Below are positions 14,262 through 23,203 of a stretch of 45,482 bases of DNA, piece by piece. Numbering within the stretch: the stretch's first letter is position 1; each line of letters opens with the position of its first letter. The DNA comes from Gammaproteobacteria bacterium (GTDB lineage: Bacteria > Pseudomonadota > Gammaproteobacteria > PIWD01): contig PIWD01000007.1 of NCBI GenBank assembly GCA_003354005.1, positions 1 through 45,482 of the forward strand. The letters are read 5' to 3'. The notes beneath the pieces were generated by a model, which did not search any database, was not told the DNA's origin, and saw nothing but the letters and a program-made list of their open reading frames with translations. Position numbers and translations under genes: made by a program.

Positions 14262-16844
14262 ATGAGAAATCTCTCTATTATATCTGGTCTTGCCTTGTTA
14301 CTACTTGCTTATACCAAACCAATCTATGCTATTGATGCCAATACTATTTTTACTGGTGCGCGTGGACCTCTGAATATTTTTACACCAGATATGAGTGATA
14401 CCTCATTGCATCTCTTAGGGCAATTGTTCGGCAATATGCCACCCATACTTAAAGGCACCAGTCAATTGTTGCCCCATGTATTTAATTTGTTAAATTCAGG
14501 CATTTATATATTTGCTGTGGTGCTCTTGTCGTATATGACTTGGAAGGGTTTGTTGGTATCAGCAGGTAGTGGTGCCTTTCTAGGAAAAGATACCAGCGCT
14601 ATTATACTTGTCCGTATCTTATTTGGTGTAGTTGCCTTGGTGCCTCGATTTAATGGTTATTCATTTATTCAGGTTGCCGTAATGTGGGTTATATTACATG
14701 GCATAGGGCTTGCAAATGTTTTATGGCATAGTGCGTGGAAATATATTGATCAGTCTGATCGCAATGCAGCGATTATACCAACAGAATTTTCGAGTGTGCA
14801 GTATAAACAGGCGACAGATTTTGTTACAACCTTGGCACGTTCTCTCATTTGTACAAGTGAATATGAAGATCTTCTCCTGAAAAGGAGGAAAGAAGCTAAA
14901 AGGGAAATTGAGCATTCAAATTATGGTGAGTTACCAACCGCTAGGTACAATGAACTTTATCGTATTGCTTATGGGGAGATCGACGTATCCCCCACAATAA
15001 CAGATTACGGAATTTCATTCCCAGGCTCAAAAGGTGATAATCCATTAGCTCGTGAAAACGGTAAATGTGGACGTTTTGAATGGTCAGCAGCGGAACGATC
15101 AAATTTGCCGAATGCCTATATTCAGCAAATTATACGCAGTATTTTGGAAAGTCTAAGGACATTTGTTGAGCAAGTCAGGCATCCCACAGAAGAAACTAAA
15201 GCAACGACAGATATCGGTCTCTTAGCTGGTTCTGTATCACTCGCACAAGCCGTGAACCAATACCTTACATTGATTCGTTATGGTATTTCTGAAGCAACAG
15301 AAACTACCAGCAATATCACGTTAACCCCGGAAGGTTGGATTATGGCAGCACGAGATTATTATAAATTAGTCGCTGCTAGCAAACCAGCACCCGATTTTAT
15401 CCAAGGCAGCTATATCAGTTTAGATAATCAAAATAATGATCTGCCAATTATTAGTTCTGAACACCAGGAACGCTTGAACACCTATAACCAACAAACCAAC
15501 AAGTGGTTTATTAAATTTACATCGAGCCGTAAGTCAGAACTGCGTTCTGACTTAGAAAGTTCTATGAACAAAGCTATGGATGAGATAACGGAACTTACAG
15601 ATCAACCCAATAATCGTTGTAACAAAGGTGTTAGGATGAGAGTTGTAGGGGAAGAGCTATTTAGCAGTATTATACAGTGTGATATTCGCTACATGATAAT
15701 GAAAATTTATAGAGCCTTTGTAGACAGTACGTTAAGTGATATGGATCATATTAGTCGTTATGTAAGGCCGTTGAAACGTATTCATCAGCTCGGCATGAGT
15801 TTATTAGGCCAACCAGTGGTGTTTTGGCAAAATATAGCAAATGATGTATTCGATATCCTGGTAGTGAAAGCAGGTCTCTACACTGGTGTGGCAATGGGAA
15901 TTATGCTGCCTTTAGCTTTGTTATACGGACATGGTAAGATAAAGACAATGGCTTCCCAGATGTTCAGTGCAGGAGCCTACCTGATGCAAATGCTCTTTAA
16001 GATTGATGTGATTGAAACATTATGGTATCTGCCTTTTGGCCTGGCTCTTGCTGTTCCTATTGCTGTTATGGGACTTATGTTAGGAATTTATGCGCCACTG
16101 ATGCCATTCATATTGTTTATATTTGGTGCGATTGGTTGGTTTATAGCAACAATAGAGGCAATGATTGCCTCGCCACTAATTCCACTGGGTTTGGCGCACC
16201 CAGAACGACATGAATTTTTAGGTAGTGCTGAACAGGCAGTAATGCTATTACTTGGGATATTTTTACGGCCATCATGTATTATCATCGGTTTTGTGGTAGC
16301 AATTGCCTTATTGAGCATTGGCATTGATTTTCTTAATCAAATCTTTTTTCCTCTAATTAGCAGTCAATTAGCACACTTTGATACTTTTTATACAGGCACA
16401 GGCAACCACGATACGAAAATAATGGCTGTTTTAGGGGGATTGCTATGGTTTTATGTGATCGCTGTATTCACAGTTGTTTCTCATGTGCTGAGTTTTATTT
16501 ATCAAGTGCCTAATCGTATCTTGTCTGTTATTGGCTTACCTCCTGAATCTCCTCTAGAAATGCAAGTCATTGACCAGGGTGAACAAGAAATGCAGCAAAC
16601 GGGGGAACAAATGGCAAAAGGTGCTGGAGAATCTTCACGCATGGGTGCGAGGCGTGCAGAGCGTGTCCGTGTAGGTGGTCAATTCTGGGTGATGCGCACC
16701 ATGCAAGAAGAAAAGAGACCACTTGAAGCTAAATTAGTTGATGAGGGGAAAGATGGTGGTGATCATGGTGGTGGTAATGTTGATAGCGGGCAAAGTCCCT
16801 CATTGATTGGAGTAGGTGATAATAAAATAGAAGAAGAAGAATGA
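14262..16844 (+). CDS. dotA: DotA-like type IVB secretion membrane protein, copy 2
   Basis: This second DotA paralogue has 860 residues and the same architecture. A signal peptide (MRNLSIISGLALLLLAYTKP) precedes N-terminal membrane helices, a periplasmic domain containing the RLNTYNQQTNKW region, and the C-terminal block LGIYAPLMPFILFIFGAIGW then AHPERHEFLGSAEQAVMLLL. The conserved PEGHD of the other copies is PERHE here. The tail is acidic (DEGKDGGDHGGG...EEEE). ATG at 14262 is chosen because it gives an immediate signal peptide; the same frame is open 354 bases further upstream, but that part overlaps copy 1 and looks like out-of-frame repeat sequence. A 49-bp gap separates it from copy 1 and its stop overlaps copy 3 by 4 bp. 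Confidence 0.87.
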   Translation: MRNLSIISGLALLLLAYTKPIYAIDANTIFTGARGPLNIFTPDMSDTSLHLLGQLFGNMPPILKGTSQLLPHVFNLLNSGIYIFAVVLLSYMTWKGLLVSAGSGAFLGKDTSAIILVRILFGVVALVPRFNGYSFIQVAVMWVILHGIGLANVLWHSAWKYIDQSDRNAAIIPTEFSSVQYKQATDFVTTLARSLICTSEYEDLLLKRRKEAKREIEHSNYGELPTARYNELYRIAYGEIDVSPTITDYGISFPGSKGDNPLARENGKCGRFEWSAAERSNLPNAYIQQIIRSILESLRTFVEQVRHPTEETKATTDIGLLAGSVSLAQAVNQYLTLIRYGISEATETTSNITLTPEGWIMAARDYYKLVAASKPAPDFIQGSYISLDNQNNDLPIISSEHQERLNTYNQQTNKWFIKFTSSRKSELRSDLESSMNKAMDEITELTDQPNNRCNKGVRMRVVGEELFSSIIQCDIRYMIMKIYRAFVDSTLSDMDHISRYVRPLKRIHQLGMSLLGQPVVFWQNIANDVFDILVVKAGLYTGVAMGIMLPLALLYGHGKIKTMASQMFSAGAYLMQMLFKIDVIETLWYLPFGLALAVPIAVMGLMLGIYAPLMPFILFIFGAIGWFIATIEAMIASPLIPLGLAHPERHEFLGSAEQAVMLLLGIFLRPSCIIIGFVVAIALLSIGIDFLNQIFFPLISSQLAHFDTFYTGTGNHDTKIMAVLGGLLWFYVIAVFTVVSHVLSFIYQVPNRILSVIGLPPESPLEMQVIDQGEQEMQQTGEQMAKGAGESSRMGARRAERVRVGGQFWVMRTMQEEKRPLEAKLVDEGKDGGDHGGGNVDSGQSPSLIGVGDNKIEEEE

Positions 16845-19630
16845 CGGTAATTAAAATACAGATAAAATGCTTCCGTTATTTATTATTCATTGTATTGATG
16901 AGTGTTACCTCATTGGCCTGGGCTGATACGATCGTATGCTCACAGCTATCTTTAGGCGATTGTGCCAATGTATTTCAACCAGTATTTGGCGATCAATCAG
17001 TGACATATTTAGGTGAATTATTTGGTAGTGTTGGATCATTGGTTGGAATTGATAATTCAATTTTGGCGCACCTACTCGGTTTATTTAATGCTGCTATATG
17101 GACGGTTATTTCTGTTTTGGTGGGCTATACAGTTATAATATCGGCTATAAAAAGTGGTCAAGAAGGGAACGTTATGAATCGTACGGTATCAGTGTGGGCA
17201 TTACTTCGCAGTATTGCTGGTGTGGCCGTATTGCTGCCTTTAAAAGGTGGTTATTCAGCAATTCAAATATTGGTTATGTTGGTTGTATTAAAAGGTGTTT
17301 GGCTGGCTGATAGTCTATGGAGCAAGACTATTGATTTGTTTGGTGGATTAGGGGGGAGTGTTGCAACTACTGTCTTGCCTGGTCTGCAATCAAGAACTGC
17401 TAAATATGATTGGTTATTAGCTGGCTTGGACAATAGCGCAGAGCTTACAGAACAATTTAAGACACAGGCAGGAATTGATCTTAATGTTGCATCCAACATT
17501 ATCAATCAGCTTGTTAAGAGTCAGATCTGTATGTATCGCTTACAGATAACATTTGATGTAGCACGAAAACGTGCTAAAAATGCGGGCATTACAATTGCAC
17601 CGCAGACTTTCAGTATGCAATATGGGGAAGCAGGTGCACTGAAAAATACAGTATATTTTGGAGGGTATTCAAAGGATCACGAGTCTGCTTATTATCGTGG
17701 GCGTTGTGGTATCTACAAACTTGGTTCTACCATACCTCAGAATAGAGAGACCTTTACGTCTCAGAGCAAAGATGTTTTGCCAAGTATGGTTCAAAAGTCT
17801 AATCAGCCCACTGTCAATGCGGCCATAAACTACCAGCGCGGTGCAATAGGGGTTGCAACTAGTCAAACGGCAGAAGAAGCCAAGAGAATTGCAAAAGACA
17901 ATACTATTAACGATGGTGAAGCCTTAGTTGCAGATATGACCAAAGCATTAAGGAGCTACTTGACCATAACACGTGTGGCAGCACTCGTGCTCAATACAAC
18001 TTTATCAAGCGAGAGTTATTCGCTATTAAATCCTGCTAAACGACAGGGCTGGATGATGGCTCCACGTTACTACCTGGCATTGGTGAATGGTGGTAAACGT
18101 AAGCCTGGTGGCATAAATTTAACAAATTTAGAAATTTCATATGCACAGATGGATACCAGCCATATTTCAAAAAATATACCTTCCTACCCTTTTAATTTTC
18201 TTAAAGATGTAAACCGTGATTCTGCTTATAAAGCGGAGAACCGAAACAGTATCCCTCCCATGTTTTCCTCAGCTGAATTAGTCAGTTCATTTAGTACGGC
18301 TTCTCAGGAAGCAAAACAAAATCTGGTAGATAGCAAAACTAGATTCGAAAAACTATCCGAAACAACATCAAACAGTGAGTCTCCTTTTGAACCTGTCAGC
18401 TATAAAATTGGTCGTTTTAAACCCATAACTCTTATTAATTACCCCCATTTTAATGATTGGGGTGGGGGGGGTATTTCGGGTGATATTACGGATTTATTCG
18501 ATGACATCTATGATGCATTCATTGATTTATTTAATATGCAATTAACAAATCTGGAGCGCAATCCTATTTATTATTTGCAAAAAATGGGCGCAACTATGAT
18601 GGCTACCTCTCTGGATTTTTGGATAACAGGTGGCAAACATTTATTTAAATCTTTGCGCAAAAAAGCATGGAAGTATTTTGGAATTAGCTTTGGACTTGAG
18701 GTAGTTGAGCATGTATTCGGACTTATTTCTTTTATACTTCTATCGTTGGCTAAAGCACTTTGGTTTGTTCCAGGGCTGCCAGCTATTTTACGTGCTTTGG
18801 CCATGGTATTTGGTGGTGGTTCTGGTTTGCTTGACGGTTTTGCTCAGATGCAGCCACTTATATTTAGTATTGAAATCATACAAATGTTGTTTTACCTTCC
18901 ATTAGCATTAGCAATTAGTGTGCCAGTTTTTGTCATGGGAATGACCTTAGGTATTTATATGCCTTTTATTCCTATTCTATTGTTTTCATTTGCAGCACTC
19001 GGTTGGTTGCTGAGTGTTGCAGAAAGTATGGTATCAGCACCCTTAATTGCCTTGGGGATCGCACATCCAGAAGGGCATGACTTCTTAGGGCGTTCGGAAC
19101 AGGCCATGATTCTATTGTTAGGTGTATTTATTCGTCCAGCTTCTATGATCCTTGGTTTGGTGTTCAGCACCATGCTGATATTTATTGGTGTTAAACTCCT
19201 ATCATTCGGTTTTATTTATTTTATCATGCATACACTGGAAAGCCAGGCTCAGTTAATGCAAAATTTTATATCATCAGATGTTGCAAAATTTTTGTTATTT
19301 ATTTGTTATATACTCGTATTTATCTGGAGTATGCTTTCTGTCATTAATTATTGCTGCAATGTTATCTATGATGATTTGGGTGGTCGCCTTATTCGTTGGT
19401 TAGGTGCGCCACGTGACCGAAGCATCATTAAACGCTTAATGGCCAAGGCTAAGGGGCAATTTAGACGTGGTATGCAAGGTGCTGAAGGTGCGGGTGAAAC
19501 AATGCGAGGTAAACAACATGCACTATCACCTGAGATGGTTAATGTTTGGCGTGGAGCGGGATCTAGCACAAAAGAGGAATTGGCACGTCGTGGTATGCGC
19601 CCACAAGGGGAGCGAAGACAAAGGGAATAG
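16841..19630 (+). CDS. dotA: DotA-like type IVB secretion membrane protein, copy 3
   Basis: This third consecutive DotA paralogue has 929 residues and an ATGA overlap with copy 2. A signal peptide with a longer n-region (MTVIKIQIKCFRYLLFIVLM ... LAWA) starts the protein. The conserved N-terminal segment LLPLKGGYSAIQILVMLVVL parallels copy 1 (LVPKFSGYSGIQLVVMWVV), and the C-terminal block is LGIYMPFIPILLFSFAALGW then AHPEGHDFLGRSEQAMILLL. Unlike the others, its tail is strongly basic (KAKGQFRRGMQGAEG...RRGMRPQGERRQRE). A GGGGTGGGGGGGG tract (18459-18471) lies in the middle and could slip. It is the last gene of the plus-strand run and converges on ihfB. Confidence 0.87.
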   Translation: MTVIKIQIKCFRYLLFIVLMSVTSLAWADTIVCSQLSLGDCANVFQPVFGDQSVTYLGELFGSVGSLVGIDNSILAHLLGLFNAAIWTVISVLVGYTVIISAIKSGQEGNVMNRTVSVWALLRSIAGVAVLLPLKGGYSAIQILVMLVVLKGVWLADSLWSKTIDLFGGLGGSVATTVLPGLQSRTAKYDWLLAGLDNSAELTEQFKTQAGIDLNVASNIINQLVKSQICMYRLQITFDVARKRAKNAGITIAPQTFSMQYGEAGALKNTVYFGGYSKDHESAYYRGRCGIYKLGSTIPQNRETFTSQSKDVLPSMVQKSNQPTVNAAINYQRGAIGVATSQTAEEAKRIAKDNTINDGEALVADMTKALRSYLTITRVAALVLNTTLSSESYSLLNPAKRQGWMMAPRYYLALVNGGKRKPGGINLTNLEISYAQMDTSHISKNIPSYPFNFLKDVNRDSAYKAENRNSIPPMFSSAELVSSFSTASQEAKQNLVDSKTRFEKLSETTSNSESPFEPVSYKIGRFKPITLINYPHFNDWGGGGISGDITDLFDDIYDAFIDLFNMQLTNLERNPIYYLQKMGATMMATSLDFWITGGKHLFKSLRKKAWKYFGISFGLEVVEHVFGLISFILLSLAKALWFVPGLPAILRALAMVFGGGSGLLDGFAQMQPLIFSIEIIQMLFYLPLALAISVPVFVMGMTLGIYMPFIPILLFSFAALGWLLSVAESMVSAPLIALGIAHPEGHDFLGRSEQAMILLLGVFIRPASMILGLVFSTMLIFIGVKLLSFGFIYFIMHTLESQAQLMQNFISSDVAKFLLFICYILVFIWSMLSVINYCCNVIYDDLGGRLIRWLGAPRDRSIIKRLMAKAKGQFRRGMQGAEGAGETMRGKQHALSPEMVNVWRGAGSSTKEELARRGMRPQGERRQRE

Positions 19631-19643
19631 ACTTATCAATATA

Positions 19644-19925
19644 TTAAGTTTTATTAATACGATCACGTAGCCCCTTACCTGATTTAAAGTAGGGCAAGTA
19701 TTTATCAAGCGTGATAAGGCGTTCTCCTGTTTTAGGGTTGCGAGCATTACGAGGCGGGTGATGGCGCACACTAAATCGCCCAAACCCTCTTATTTCAACG
19801 CTTCTTCCTTCACTTAGAGCTTGGGCAATTGTATCTAGTATGATTTCAACTGTTAAATCTGCATCATCTAGCGAAAACTTTTTTGCTTTTTCAGCTAATT
19901 TCAAGATGACTTTTGATTTGATCAT
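19644..19925 (-). CDS. ihfB: Integration host factor beta subunit
   Basis: This is the beta chain of the DNA-bending heterodimer IHF, used in recombination, replication and transcription control. The product has 93 residues, normal for the family. The signature IEIRGFGRFSVRHHPPRNAR then NPKTGERL with the intercalating proline arm is typical of HU/IHF, and EIRGFGxFSxxxxxPRxxRNPKTG with FKxGKxLRDR matches IHF-beta better than HU. It is probably the last gene of the minus-strand run pckA-proC-trxA-ihfB, 35 bp after trxA. The 13 bp to the converging dotA copy 3 hold no clear terminator. Confidence 0.9.
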   Translation of the reverse strand: MIKSKVILKLAEKAKKFSLDDADLTVEIILDTIAQALSEGRSVEIRGFGRFSVRHHPPRNARNPKTGERLITLDKYLPYFKSGKGLRDRINKT

Positions 19926-19960
19926 GATTTTGTAATCTCCATAACAAATAAACTGATCGG

Positions 19961-20299
19961 TTATTGAAAATACGGTATATTTTGATTCAGGAATGTTTCT
20001 AATTCCTCCTGCGTAACAGTCCCAATTTTTTTGCCTATGATTTCTCCATCTTTAAACAAAAATAATGCTGGAATACTCCGTAGTTTATAGGTTGCTCCAA
20101 TCGTTTCATTGTCCTGAATATTGACTTTTACCACCTTCAGCTTACCCTCATAGTCCTTTGCTACAGCTTCGACAATTGGTGTAATCATATTACAAGGACC
20201 ACACCAAGGAGCCCAAAAGTCGACTAAGACAGGCAGTGCTTCACCTAGCACTTGTTTATTAAAATTATCTTCGTTACATTCGATGATAAACTTACTCAT
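19961..20299 (-). CDS. trxA: Thioredoxin
   Basis: This small cytoplasmic dithiol-disulfide oxidoreductase has 112 residues. The active site reads WAPWCGPCNM, so the CGPC redox pair is intact, but the residue after it is Asn where most thioredoxins have Lys. The cis-proline segment RSIPALFLFKDG and the C-terminal helix (TQEELETFLNQNI) complete the fold. It starts 12 bp after proC. RBS-like ggag lies just upstream (gaggagaaatcgg). Confidence 0.93.
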   Translation of the reverse strand: MSKFIIECNEDNFNKQVLGEALPVLVDFWAPWCGPCNMITPIVEAVAKDYEGKLKVVKVNIQDNETIGATYKLRSIPALFLFKDGEIIGKKIGTVTQEELETFLNQNIPYFQ

Positions 20300-20311
20300 A
20301 CCGATTTCTCC

Positions 20312-21169
20312 TCATTTATTATTGAATTCCTCAGTTCTTTTTTTTGCTGCAATGATGGCTTGTTTAAAAGTCGTATACAGTTTACTACCTTTTAATACAT
20401 TGATTGCCTGTTCAGTGCTACCACCTGGGGATGTAACTTGCTCTCGCAATTGTTCGGGTGATATTTCTTCTTGCATAAGCATATGCGCTGCTCCTAACAT
20501 TGTCTGTCTAACGAGCTGGCTTGCTTGGTGTGCTGGCAGTCCTTGTTCTGTAGCAATCTGTTCTAATATTTCAACGATGTAAAAAAAATAAGCAGGGCCA
20601 CTACCCGAAATGGCGGTTACAGTATCTAGTTTTTGCTCAGCATCAACCCAAAGCACTTTTCCAAGTGATTGAAATAGTGCTTCAATCCAGTTACGCTGCA
20701 CCGTAGTCACGCATGCGTTGGCATATAAGCCTGTCATACCCAAACCTAATTGTGCGGGTGTATTTGGCATGCTGCGTACAATGGGATATTTCTCCCGTTG
20801 TAAATGGGCTAACATATATGTGATTGATATCCCAGCAGCGAGCGTAACGATCAGGGGCTTATGCCCAAGTACATCTTGTTCACAGATTTGCTGTAAAATG
20901 TTTTTGATAGCTACTGGTTTGACGGCTAACACTACGATATCGGCTTGTTTGACAAGATGGGTATTGGCCGTACTTGTTATCAAGTTGATTTCCTTTTCCG
21001 ACTGCTGGTTCAATCGCTGCAATAATCGGGTCAGAGATGTTTGATGCTGCGCACTTGCCGTGATGCACCGTTGATCATAGCCCTTCTTCAACAAGCCAGA
21101 GATTAAACAGTAGGACATGCGCCCAGCACCAATAAAGGCAATTTGCAAATGTTGTTGGCTGTTATCCAT
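20312..21169 (-). CDS. proC: Pyrroline-5-carboxylate reductase
   Basis: ProC makes proline from pyrroline-5-carboxylate with NAD(P)H. The product has 285 residues. The Rossmann motif IAFIGAGRMSYCLISGLL begins the protein, VLAVKP and RSMPNTPAQLGLGMTGLYAN follow, and the dimerisation and active-site region has SGSGPAYFFYIVEIL and LREQVTSPGGSTEQAINVL, all characteristic. It lies between pckA (26 bp) and trxA (12 bp) on the same strand, consistent with one transcript. In many relatives proC neighbours yggS/pilT, so the local order is not the common one. Confidence 0.93.
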   Translation of the reverse strand: MDNSQQHLQIAFIGAGRMSYCLISGLLKKGYDQRCITASAQHQTSLTRLLQRLNQQSEKEINLITSTANTHLVKQADIVVLAVKPVAIKNILQQICEQDVLGHKPLIVTLAAGISITYMLAHLQREKYPIVRSMPNTPAQLGLGMTGLYANACVTTVQRNWIEALFQSLGKVLWVDAEQKLDTVTAISGSGPAYFFYIVEILEQIATEQGLPAHQASQLVRQTMLGAAHMLMQEEISPEQLREQVTSPGGSTEQAINVLKGSKLYTTFKQAIIAAKKRTEEFNNK

Positions 21170-21195
21170 TCTAGAACAATAAAACCGTAAGACGG

Positions 21196-22749
21196 CTAAC
21201 CCTGTGGGCCTGCTTGAGCAATTTCATCAGCAACTGAAAACTTTTTAAAGTTTTTCTGAAAAGCTGCAATGAGTTTTTTAGCTTCTTCTCGATACTCAGC
21301 TTCACTGAGCCAGTTATGGGCTGGGTTCAATAAATTCTGTTCAACACCTGGCAATTGGATGGGAATTTTAAACCCAAATCCAGTATAAGATTCACTCTTG
21401 GCTTTCTTCAAGTCACCATTACAAATAGCGTGGACAATAGCGCGTGTTGTTGCAATTGGGAAACGATGACCTCCAGAAGCACAACTACCACCTGTCCAAC
21501 CAGTATTTACCAGATAAACAGGACTCGAAGTTTCTTCCAAGCGTTTTAATAACAAGTTTGCATAGATCGATGCAGGTCTTGGGAAAAAAGGAGCACCAAA
21601 ACATGTGCTGAATGTCGCTTGAATATCAGAGGTATGACCCATTTCCGTGCTACCAATCAGTGCTGTATAACCACTTAAGAAATAATATGCTGCCTGGTAT
21701 CGATCTAGTATTGCAACAGGTGGCAATACGCCATGTAGGTCACAGGTTAAAAAGATGAGGGCACTTGGAGGGGCTACGTGGTCTTCTAGAACGCGTTTAT
21801 GGATATGTGTCAGAGGATAAGCAGCACGTGTATTTTTAGTCAGTTTATCATTGGCATAATCGGGTTGTTGAGTTTTTTCATCTAGTATGACATTTTCCAT
21901 AATTGCTTGTTCACAGATCGCCTGCCAAATTACTGGCTCATATTCCTTAGACAGATTGATACATTTGGCATAACAGCCCCCTTCAAAGTTAAATATGCTA
22001 TTTGCCGACCAACCGTGTTCATCATCACCGATAAGATAACGATCCTCATCGGCTGATAGAGTCGTTTTTCCAGTTCCCGAAAGCCCAAAGAACAAGACAA
22101 CATCCCCATTCTCACCTCTATTCGCCGCACAATGCATAGGCAACACATCTTGCATGGGCAAAATAAAGTTTAACGAGGAAAAAACAGCCTTTTTCATTTC
22201 ACCAGCATAATACATACCAACCAATAAGATACGACGTTCCGTCAGATTAATCAGAACAGCACCATCACTATAGACACCATCACGTGCTGGGTCAGTCTTA
22301 AGTCCAGGTGCATTTAAAATTTGCCATGATGGTTTATCATCAGCATTATATTGGGATGGGATTACAAAAAGATGTCGTGCAAATAAATTATGCCACGCTA
22401 ATTCAGTTGTCACCTGCAACGGTAAGTAGTGCTCAGGATCAGATATTGCGTGTAAATGTGCGACAAAAGTCTCTTTGTTCTGCAAATGCTCAGTTGTGCG
22501 TAGCCACAGTTGATCAAATTTTTCTGTTGCAATGGGCTGATTGACTACTCCCCAATCGACAGTATCACTTGTTGAGGCATCCCTCACAATAAAACGATCT
22601 TTTGGTGAACGTCCAGAACGTTTACCCGTAACGACAACTAACGCCTGATTGGCACTTAATACTGCCTCTTTGCGTTTCAATGCTTCTTTTACCAATTGAT
22701 CATTTGACAGATCAATATTTTGAATCAACTGATTCTTGTGAATAGACAT
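21196..22749 (-). CDS. pckA: Phosphoenolpyruvate carboxykinase (ATP)
   Basis: PckA converts oxaloacetate and ATP to phosphoenolpyruvate, the first committed step of gluconeogenesis and useful to organisms living on amino acids. At 517 residues it has ATP-type length. The kinase-1a P-loop is [13 protein letters not shown], preceded by HCAANRG and followed by [20 protein letters not shown], the metal and substrate region. The C-terminal TGWTGG and [10 protein letters not shown] segments also match. It is probably the first gene of pckA-proC-trxA-ihfB. The upstream gap starts with a TnpB-type element only 34 bp before the ATG, so the promoter may lie in or next to that insertion. Confidence 0.95.
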   Translation of the reverse strand: MSIHKNQLIQNIDLSNDQLVKEALKRKEAVLSANQALVVVTGKRSGRSPKDRFIVRDASTSDTVDWGVVNQPIATEKFDQLWLRTTEHLQNKETFVAHLHAISDPEHYLPLQVTTELAWHNLFARHLFVIPSQYNADDKPSWQILNAPGLKTDPARDGVYSDGAVLINLTERRILLVGMYYAGEMKKAVFSSLNFILPMQDVLPMHCAANRGENGDVVLFFGLSGTGKTTLSADEDRYLIGDDEHGWSANSIFNFEGGCYAKCINLSKEYEPVIWQAICEQAIMENVILDEKTQQPDYANDKLTKNTRAAYPLTHIHKRVLEDHVAPPSALIFLTCDLHGVLPPVAILDRYQAAYYFLSGYTALIGSTEMGHTSDIQATFSTCFGAPFFPRPASIYANLLLKRLEETSSPVYLVNTGWTGGSCASGGHRFPIATTRAIVHAICNGDLKKAKSESYTGFGFKIPIQLPGVEQNLLNPAHNWLSEAEYREEAKKLIAAFQKNFKKFSVADEIAQAGPQG

Positions 22750-22783
22750 ATAGAGCCTCTCTAAATATTGTAAACTACAAGGG

Positions 22784-23078
22784 TGACATCCTCACCTGAA
22801 GGAAGGCGATTCCTGAACAAAAATTCAGGTTGCTACCAGACCACTCGTCTGCAGAGGGTCTTGATTAACAGAAGTTGCCAACGTATCTTCTCCACAGGCT
22901 AACATGGCGCACCCTGCCACTAAAAGTGACCTTATTCTAAAAAAAGTGACAACAATTCAAAAACTGCTTTAGTTGAACGACTTGTTCAGCACCCAGCTTT
23001 ATCATAAATTTGTACGCTTATCCTTAATTTCATAGCTAGAGTATACTGTTGCTCTGTAAGAACGTCAAGAAATATTAC
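22784..23078 (-). mobile_element. Internally deleted TnpB-type element (MITE-like), copy 1
   Basis: On the minus strand the element starts with TTCTTGACGTTCTTACAGAG, has an ATG with MKLRISVQIYDKAGC (a decayed TnpB N-terminus), then jumps to LLVAGCAMLACGEDTLATSV and NQDPLQ, the TnpB C-terminal tail. It ends in a hairpin and GAGGATGTCAC. A similar copy lies at 39037-39357. It is a non-autonomous relic with both ends of tnpB and no catalytic core. The rest of the 22750-23203 gap shows only the 58-bp repeat at 23127. Confidence 0.65.
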
Positions 23079-23126
23079 GAACAGGCCATCTGCTCCCGCT
23101 AACACAACCCACACCAGCTTCCTAGT

Positions 23127-23184
23127 CACCTTACGTAGAAGCATTTAAATATCTAAGCTCGGACAAGGTTGCCTAATTTGCTTT
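23127..23184. repeat. 58-bp direct repeat, copy 1
   Basis: The segment caccttacgtagaag...atttaaatatctaagctc...aaggttgcctaatttgcttt recurs at 27396-27453 in the same orientation with about ten differences. The two copies bracket the astE-like, lysA-like, dapD and dapA genes. Confidence 0.7.
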
Positions 23185-23203
23185 ATCAATTTATGGAATT
23201 CTT

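Noticed and set aside
16841-19630. TraY of a conjugative plasmid as identity of the third dotA-like gene
   Set aside because: It has the same C-terminal block as copies 1 and 2 and is coupled to them behind icmV; no conjugation genes are present.
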